Part shown: positions 20,578 through 30,100 of the stretch, piece by piece
How positions within the stretch are numbered: position 1 is the stretch's first letter
Layout: each line of letters begins with the position of its first letter
NCBI RefSeq assembly: GCF_030373545.1
Contig: NZ_JAUDCO010000001.1
Coordinates: 248,001 to 312,000, forward strand
From: Collinsella tanakaei
GTDB lineage: Bacteria; Actinomycetota; Coriobacteriia; Coriobacteriales; Coriobacteriaceae
DNA: 64,000 nt
Reading direction: 5' to 3'
Notes under the pieces: generated by a model
Databases searched by the model: none
Seen by the model: only the letters and a program-made list of their open reading frames with translations
What the model was told of the DNA's origin: nothing
Position numbers and translations under genes: made by a program

Positions 20578-20613
20578 AGCGGGGCGCTCGCACAGGCGGG
20601 TGCCCCGCTTTTT
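20578..20613 (+). terminator. Terminator downstream of the phosphoglucomutase
   Basis: AGCGGGGC (20578-20585) pairs with GCCCCGCT (20602-20609), followed by TTTTT. Confidence 0.88.
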
Positions 20614-21188
20614 GTATGGCGCGAGTGTATGCGGCGGAGTTGGTGCGGTGGGGGAGTGCGCCACGGGAAATGGTTCGCACCGCATCGCAGACACGGCGCG
20701 GTGCGTACACCTATATATAAGTGAATCAAACCGGACCGATAATGAATCGGACCGCGTGAGCGTGCATGGGAGGGCCATGGTGCAATTGGCGCGCGGCGCG
20801 GTCGGTCTGCGCCTGACCGAACCGGGAACGGCGACCACGAGTGGTCGGTGGGGGAGTGTTGGGGTTTGCGCAGCTAGATGTTGGCATTTTGTCGGGAAAA
20901 TGTCGGCTTACGACCGTTCACCCGGAAATTACGAACGCCCGGTGTTTTCCATGTGTGCAAAAACATTTATAAACACGCGGTAAAACCGCAGGTAGACAGC
21001 GGTATCCGACAGGGGTCAAACAATTCGTTTATAAATTTCAAGGTAAACTTGAACCTTAAGCCATCCTTAAGTGATAGAGTCCCATGTGTATATCTCTGTA
21101 CATGACGGGAGAGCTATGCCGCTTTTGCCCCGTGCGAAAACGGCATCTTCGGTCGGGAAATGCAGCTTAATTGCAGCAGTAGAGAAGG
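20614..21188. other. Long upstream region of the giant adhesin gene
   Basis: About 575 bp with no believable gene. It becomes AT-rich from about 20960. Candidate control elements are the inverted repeat TTCAAG-N5-CTTGAA at 21037-21053, overlapping a -35-like TTGAAC (21049-21054), and paired CTTAAG motifs at 21055-21060 and 21066-21071. A 5'-leader hairpin (ATGCCG/CGGCAT, 21116-21146) lies 40 bp before the start codon. The motif AAACCGCAGGTAGAC (about 20984-20998) resembles the core of the family C repeats. Confidence 0.5.
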
Positions 21189-24100
21189 ATGGTTGAGATG
21201 GGTCGGCACTTCAAGAACAATGCAACGGGTGGAGGTTGCTCCGAGCGAGTAACCACCAAGAGGCTCAAAAAGCCTGTAGCCGCACTGGTCGCGCTGGTCG
21301 CGACCTGCGTAGTCGCCGTGAGCGCCTACGCGACGGTTCCCGCAGTCCGCAACGCGGTCGACACGGTGAGGGATAACCTCGTCGCCGCGGTCACCGGTAG
21401 CAACGCGGCGCAGACGCGTGCTGTGGGTGATACGGTTGAGAACTCGGCCGTTGCCGACCGTGACTCGACGAACGACTGGAACACCGTTCTCACGCAGGAC
21501 GGTCAGGTGTCCACCCAGAACATCGGTCGCATCTGGACTGACAAGTCGGTCTTTACCGATTCTTATAAGTTCCAGGGATCCATCGAAGACACCATCACCA
21601 AGGCCAAAGGCTCTGACTTCCTCGTCGGCCTCTCCGCCCTCTCCTCAACTTCCAACCTAAAGACTGTCACCACCACGACCACGCCCCTCGACATCGTCCT
21701 CGTCCTCGACGTGTCCGGTTCTATGGACGATCCGATGGGCGGGGCATACACCGAGACTTATAGCATTTCTACCAATCGCAGCTACTACGTCAACGTTGAT
21801 GGTGAGTGGCACGAGGTGGAATATTCTAGGAGGCAGGGGTGGTATTACCAAACCGGTTTTGGTATGTGGGCGGAGACCCACTATGTAACTCCCAAGACAT
21901 CCGCATCTGACTCGAATCCTGATCATGTTCAGTTCTATACCTATCAGACCGTGTCCAAGATGGATTCGCTGAAGAGCGCGGCTAATCAGTTCATCGACTC
22001 GGTCAACACAATGAATGAGGCAATTCCCGAGGGCGGCGAGCAGCATCGCATCGCCATCGTGAAGTATGCTGACGATAGCTATCACTACACGATTGGTAAC
22101 AACAGGGGTGCCGGTGGTAATGGGGAATACAACTACACCCAGGTTATGTCTGACTTCTCCACCAACGCGGCCGACCTGAAAGACGGCATTGACTCCATCA
22201 ATGCGGGCGGTGCGACTGCGTCTGACTACGGTCTTACGATGGCGCAGCACGTGTTTGATGGTGGAACGTATGAAGCTGGCCGGTATGATGACAATGAGGG
22301 AAGCGGAACCTACGTTGGCGCACGCGCCGAGGCCAAGAAGGTTCTGATTTTCTTTACCGACGGTCAGCCCAACCACAGCAGCGGCTGGAGCGATAGCGTC
22401 GCAGCCACGTCTGTTAACCTGGCACACGACATGAAGGCGGCGGGTACGACCATCTACACTATCGGTGTGGTGGACGGTGCCAACCCCGACAATACGACGA
22501 CTAATCTCAACCGCTACCTCCATGGTGTTTCGAGTAACTACAAGGATGCAACCGCCACTGGTTGGTGGGGAGATGCGGATTGGGGTAGCCTTGATCTTGG
22601 CACCCGCACCCCTGCTCCCGAGGGAAGCACGGAGGTTCCGCAGTATTACTATGCTGCTGAGGACGCCGCTCAGCTCGATCAGGTTTTCCAGGACATCACC
22701 ACGTCCATTGGTCAAGACAACGCCTCCGGTTCGCCTATTGAAGATGTGACCACCGAGGGAGAGACCAACCCTGGCAACCTGACGTTCAACGATGAGCTCG
22801 GCGCCTATATGGAGGTTGCCGGCAATACGATGCAGATCGTCTATGCGGACCAGACCTTTACGAGTGGGAACCGTACGTCGCAGAACATCGAGGGCGGCGT
22901 GGTGTATACCTATCCGTTCTCCGGTACGGTTCATGCCAATGAGGCGTATGGAGATAGGGTCGCTAACCTGAGCGGTCTCCAGATTAAGGTCACGCACTAC
23001 GATGACCCCGCCAAGGGCGATCTTGTTGAGGCTGTCATCCCTGCCGACCTGATTCCGATGCGCAACTACGAGGTGGATACCGAGAACGGCACCATGACCG
23101 TCTCCTCGACCTATCCCGTGCGCCTTTTCTATAGCGTTCAGGTGAAGGCGGAGGCTGCCGAGCAGCTGGCCGACCCGTCGAGCGCCATCTACACGAGCGA
23201 CTATGTCAAGAACAACACCAACGAGGACGGTACGGGTGTCGAGTTCTACTCGAACCTCTATACCAACAGCAATGGTGACGGTTTTGTCGGCGATACGACC
23301 GCGACCTTCAAGCCGAGCAACGGCAACCGCTTCTACTACTTCACGGCCAATACGCCGCTGTACACGAGCAATGACGGTTCCGATGCGCAGGCCGATCGCA
23401 GCTTCATCAATGGTGACAACACCGTTTACTACAAGGACACCTACTGGGTTCAGACCGATAAGACGGTGGAGGACCCCGAGACTGGTGAGCAGATTCCTGT
23501 TGCCGAGGAGAAGACGGAGTACATCCCTCTGTCCACGAGCGACATTCGTGACAGCGTGAAATACACGGCCTCGGGCGCTTATCTGCCCCCGCAGACCCAC
23601 AACGAGGATAAGATCGACGACCTGTATGCCGTCAAGGGCGATGATGGCAACCCGACCGAGACTGCCAAGGACACTCTGAACCCGACATGGACCGTTATTC
23701 AGGACGATAATGGCGACAACGTCTCCGTCATCTCCGCCCGCATGGGCAACAATGGTCGCCTGGCCCTCGAGCTGCCCGGCACGCTTGCCGTGAGCAAGAA
23801 CGTTGCCTTCGGTGACCAGTACGGCAACACCGGCTTTGATGCGTCGGCTTACACCCAGAAGAAGGACTACGCCATCAACATCACGCTGACCGGCGAGGAC
23901 AACCGGCCTGTTTCCGGCACGTACAAGGCGCAGGTCAAGAATGCCCAGGGTGCCGTGGTGTCCAACCCGACCAATGGCTACTTTGACATCACCTTCACGA
24001 ACGGTAAGGCTACCCAGTCGATTAAGCACGGCGAGACGCTGTACATCTACGGCCTTGACGCCGGCGCTACGTACGAGGTGACGGAGACCGCCCCGGGCGA

Positions 24101-27100
24101 TGGCTTCACCACCGCGTATGACGACAACGCCAAGGGTACGATTGAAATCAATAAGACCTCCAGCACTACGGTGACCAACACCTACACGCTGCAGTCCACC
24201 GAGCTGACCGGTTCCACCGACCTCAAGGTGTCCAAGACGCTGAGCAATCGCGATTGGCGTGAGGGTGACTCCTTCACGTTCAGGATTGCTGCCGGCCAGT
24301 CGACACCCAACGCTCCTATGCCGGAGAAGACTACCGTTACGATTGACAGCACCAACAAGGATGCTGGCGCGAGCTTCGGCAACATTTCCTACAGCACGCC
24401 GGGTCAGTACGTCTACATCATCTCCGAGGTCGTTCCCACCGAGGATGCGCTGACGGGCGTCACCTACTCCCGCGCACGCTATCGTGTCTTGGTTGATGTT
24501 GAGGACAATGGCGACGGCACCATGACCGCCACCTCCACCATGACGCAGATCATGGACGATGCGGGCACCAACGTCGAGAATGGCCCCGCCATCGAAACGC
24601 ACACCGCCGCGTTTACTAACACCTATCGCACGAGCGACGAGGGCGGTACTGCGAACCTCGGCGGCACGAAGCGCTTCACTGATGCTACTGGCGCAACGGA
24701 GCTTGCCGACTGGACGTTCGACTTCACACTCACTGCTGTCGGCGGCTATCCGTCCGATGAGAAACCTGGCGAACCGGGTGCTGGGGAAACGGTCTATCCC
24801 ATCTCTGCGGCTGACGTTCCCATGCCCGCCGATGCTCAGGGTACGAGCAAGACCGTTACCTTGAGTGGCGGTGCCCAGGTCTTCAACTTTGGTGAGATGA
24901 CCTACGACGGCAACGACGTGGACAAAACCTACGTGTATGCAATCACCGAGGTTGCTGGCGACAACGACAAGATGACCTATGACGGCGACACCGAGTACGT
25001 CACGGTTACTGTGACCGAGGCTCAAGACGGCAACGTTGCCGTCATCAATGCGATTGCCAATCGCAACGCTGCTGACGTCGTGTTCGAGAACAGCTATACT
25101 CCCGAGTCGGCTAAGCTGGCCGGCGACACCGCTCTGGGCGGTACCAAGACCATTACCGGCCGTGACATGGTCGAGGGCGAGAGCTACGACTTCACACTCG
25201 AGTACACCGACGGCGTTGACGGCACGACGCCTGCTGAGGACAGCTGGATTGTGCTGCCTGATGCTGATGACATGACCGCCCGCGTGACCGGCGCCCAGAA
25301 GGGTGACAAGACTGCATTCACCTTCGGCGACATCACGTTCAACCATGTTGGTGTGTACACGTTCACCATCTCCGAGAACGTGCCCACCGGCGAGGATGCT
25401 CTTGGTGGCATGACGTATGACAACCACAAGTGCACCGTGACGGTTGACGTTACGTACGACAAGGACAACAACAGGCTTGTTGCTTCCACTGACTACGGTA
25501 CTTTCGACAATCGCGCGAGCAACGAGTTCGTGAACGAGTATGAGTCCAGCTTCAACTATGGCACTACTACTGCGGGCGGCCTGAACGTGAGCAAGACGCT
25601 CACCGGTCGCGACATGCTCGACGGCGAGTTCAGCTTCACGATTACCGCGGCAAATGTTGAGGGCAATCCTGCTTTGACGGACAACAAGCTCGCCGAGGCT
25701 GATGAGAACTTCAGCAACGGCGGTGCCAACGACGGCGTTGCCAACGTCATGAGCAAACTGCGCGGCATCACGTTCGATCAGGATGACGCCGGCAAGACCT
25801 TCATCTACACCGTTGCCGAAACCAAGGGCGATCTGGCCAACGTTGACTACGACGCCAACGTGTATACTGTCGAGATCAAGGTTGTCGACGACAACGACGG
25901 CACCATGCACACCGAGACCACGGTGAAGAACGCCGACGGCGAGCAGGTTGGCGAGGTTGCGACCTGGGATGACCAGGCAACCGAGGGCAGCACCGTTGCG
26001 ACCGTTGCGTTCAAGAACACCTATACGCCTGACGAGGCCGAGCTGACCGAGGGTACCGATACTGGTCTCAAGGTGACCAAGAAGGTTACTGGTGCGCCGA
26101 CGGATGCCGACTTCAACTTCACGCTCGTGCTGACCGGCCAGCCCGAGGGCTCCAAGGTTGGTGGTGTGACCGAAGATGGTGAGGGCAACATGATTGCCAC
26201 CACCAAGGTGGACCACAACTTCACTGCCGATGAGGTCGCCGCTGGCACGACGGCCGAGGCGCTCTTTGGCACGCTGACCTTTGATAAGGCCGGTACCTAC
26301 ACCTTTGACGTGATTGAGAACGAGGCTCAGGGCGAGGGCGCCGAGGACAACTGGCCCGCTGGCTGGAAGTACGACACCAGTACGCGCCAGTACACCGTTG
26401 TCGTGACCGACGAGAACCCGGCGCATGCCGAGGACGAGGGCCAGCCGCTCTACGACGGCAAGCTCCACATCCAGAGTGTGAATCCGAGCAGCCGGAACCA
26501 GACCTTCACCAATAGCTACGATCACGGCACCGTCACCATCGGCGGCGACGCCGAGGAGGCCCTGACGGTCGAGAAGACCGTAAAGGGTTGGTCCACCGAT
26601 GCCGACTTCCACTTCACTTTTACCCCCGTTGAGGAGGAGGGTGTCGATTGGAGCACCATCGAGATCGCTAATGGCGCCGACAAGACCACGGTAACCGAGA
26701 ACTTTGCCGACGGCGATACTCACAGCGCTCAGTTCGGTGAGATAACGTTCACCAAGCCCGGCACCTATAAGTTCAACGTGACCGAGGACGAGGCTCACGA
26801 CGAGACCGCCGATCCCGCTGGCTGGACCTACGATGACAGCACTCAAACCATCACGGTGATCGTGTCTGAGACCGATGCCGACGGCAACTACGACGGCAAG
26901 CTCCATGCTACCGTTGACGGTCCTGCCAAGTTCGAGAACACCTACAAGGCCGGTACGGCTACCGTCGAGGGCGGCGAGGCTAACTTCGCAGGCACAAAGA
27001 TGATCGACGGCCGCGACTGGCTCGACAGCGAGACCTTCGGCTTCGAGCTGACCAAGGGCGACGTGTCCGAGCGCGCTTCGTGGGATAACGTGACGTATCT

Positions 27101-30100
27101 CCCCGTCGATGCGGCCGAGGATGCCGAGCCGGTTGCCTTTGAGAGCGCCACCGCCACGGCTAATGAGAAGAACGACAAGAACGGCACCTTCTGGTTCGCC
27201 GGTACTTACCTGTTCTCCGAGCCCGGTACGTACACCTTCAACGTGACCGAGAAGCAGCACAACGGTGACGCTCTGCCCGAGAAGGGCGCTGAGCCCGTCA
27301 ACGGCATGACTTACGACCGCCACGTCGGTACCATCACCGTTGAGGTGACCGATAACGGTTCCGGCACGCTGCAGGCCAAGGTGACTCCGGGCACGGACGA
27401 TGCCTCCGTCGAGTTCGTCAACACCTTCGAGGGCAAGCCCTACACCTTTGGTCTCGAAGCCGACGAGATGCTGAGCGGCCACAAGACGGTCGAGGACAAC
27501 GTTGGTTCGTTCCAGATGGCCGACGATCAGTTCACGTTCGTCATGCGTGCGCAGGCTGAAGCCAATCCGATGCCCGACAACCTGACGGTTGAGACTGACA
27601 CTAACGGCTACAAGGTCGTGTCGGTTAAGAATACGAACACCGACGCGCAGGCGTATACCGCCGACTACAGCTTCGGCAGCATCACCTTCGACCATGATGA
27701 TCTGGCTGGTGTGACCGACGACGACAACGACGGCAAGATCAGCAAGGCGTTCCAGTACAACGTGTACGAGAACGAAACCGATATGCCCGCTGGCGTGAGT
27801 GCCGTGAATCCTGGCTGCACGTACACGGTTACCATCACGGTGACCGAGGACCTAGCAACCGGTGAGATCACCGCCGAGGGCGAGGCCGTTCTGGTGAACC
27901 CGGGCGATGCCGAGAATGATCCCGCGACTTTGGGTAGCCTCGACTTCGTCAACAAGTACGACGCCGGCACGATTACGGGCGGCATTCAGATTTACAAGAC
28001 GCTGAGCGGCCGCAATTGGCAGCAGGGCGATACCTTCACCTTCGATGTGACGATGAAGGCTGATGGGGTTGCCAAGGACGATCTGCCGGAGTTCAACTTC
28101 GACAACCTGGCGGGCACCGTTGCCGACTACACCGAGGCCGACGGCGAGCTGAGCTACAACATCACCATCAACCCCTCGCGAAGTGCGACAGGCAACAGCT
28201 ATGCGTTTGGCACGGGCATTCCCACCTACACGCACGAGGGCACCTATGTCTACACCATCACCGAGCGCGACAGCACGGTGGCGGGCGTTACCAAGGACAG
28301 CTCGACCTACGTCGTGACCGTCGTGATCGAAGACGTTGAGCAGGGCGGCGAGCATGTCCTGAACCGCACTGCTACCATCGAGCGCGATGGTGTGCCGTAC
28401 GAGAACACCGGTCGTGTAGACTTCACCAACACCTACACTGCCGCGGGTACGCTCGACGGTGCGACGGTACTCGATGTTCAGAAGACCTTCACGGGCCGTG
28501 AGAACAACGAGTGGACCGACAACGATGTGTTCACCTTCAAGCTGACTGGCTCTGAGGGTGCTCCGATGCCTAAGAACGACCAGGGCGATGTGGTGGATAC
28601 CATCACACTGACCAAGAACGAGCTTGCCGACGGAGTGGCCACGGGCAGCTTCGGCGACATCGCTTACGGCAACGCCGACCGTGGTAAGAGTTACACCTAT
28701 ACCATCACTGAGGTTGCGGGCAACGTCTACGGCGTTGACTACTCCGAGGCTGAGTACAAGGTGACGGTGACGGTCAACGATAAGGCCACGCCTGATGGCA
28801 CGCTGGTCATTGTGTCTACCGTCGAAAAGACCAAGGACGACAACGGCGCTGCGGTTGATCCCGCTTCCGCTGCTAACGTTGCTGCCTTCACCAACACCTA
28901 CAAGGTGAACGACGACACCAAGACGGTCGACCGCGTTGACGAGGACGTTAAGACCGACGTCGACGGTAAGCTCGTGGGCGTGGGCGATACGCTCGAGTAC
29001 ACCATCCACTGGGTGAACGACGCGATTAACGAGACCGGCGTCGCTCAGGATGCTACTGTGACCGTTGTCGACAAGCTGCCTGCTGGCGTGACCCTGGACC
29101 AGGATTCCATCGGCGAGGGCGTCTACGACGCCGACGCCGGCACGATCACTTGGACCATCAATGCCAAGGCTGCCCAGGAGGGTGACATTACCTACAGCGT
29201 TACCGTCAACGACGAGGCGCTGCAGACCGACGAGCTGACCAACACCGCGCAGGTGACGGTTGGTGACAACAACCCGCACCAGAGCGTTGAGACCACGGTC
29301 CACGTCCCGCAGAAGTCCGTCGAGAACGATCGCGAGGACGCCGATGCTGGTGATCTCAAGGTCGGAGACACCCTGACCTACACCATCGAGTACACCAATG
29401 ATGCCGACGAGCCGGCGACCATCACGGTGACCGACCCGGTTCCCGCGGGTCTGACGGTGACCCAGGACGACATCCAGGACGGCGGTACGCTTGCCGATGG
29501 CACCATCACCTGGGTCATCGAGAACGTGCCTGCTGGCCAGAGCGGTGAGGTGCACTTCAGCGGTGTGGTGAACGAGACCGCGCTGGCCGAGGGCGCCAAT
29601 AACCAGGCAACCATTGAGGTTGGCGAGGACGGCCCGGTTATCAAGACCAACACGGTGCCCGGCACGCTTAAGACCGGTACCATGTCCATCTCTAAGACCG
29701 TCCAGGTTGATGAGGCCGAGGGAACCGAGATTGACACCAAGAAGCTCTTTGAGTTCACTGTCAATCTGACCGACACCAAGGACAACGCGCTGACCGGTAC
29801 GTACGCCATCGAGGGCGCGTTCGACAAGGACGGCAATGCTCTCACTTCCGTCACCGATGGCACCAAGGTCTACCTGCACCATGGTGACAGTGCGACCGTG
29901 AAGGGCCTGCCTGCAGGAACGCAGGTCAAGGTGACCGAGACGGTGCCTGATGGCTACACGGCCGACAGGGCCGAGCGTACAGGTGCGATTATCGCTGACG
30001 CTAACACTCTGTTCGCGTTCACGAACACCTACAGCACTGATCCCGGTACGGTTTCTGAGGGTACCGAGTCTGCCTTCAACCTGACCAAGCAGCTGACCGG

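Noticed and set aside
20984-21146. A riboswitch in the adhesin leader, suggested by GCAGGTAGA and a leader hairpin
   Set aside because: I could not fit the conserved core of c-di-GMP, or of any other riboswitch I know, to this leader. Only a simple hairpin is supported.
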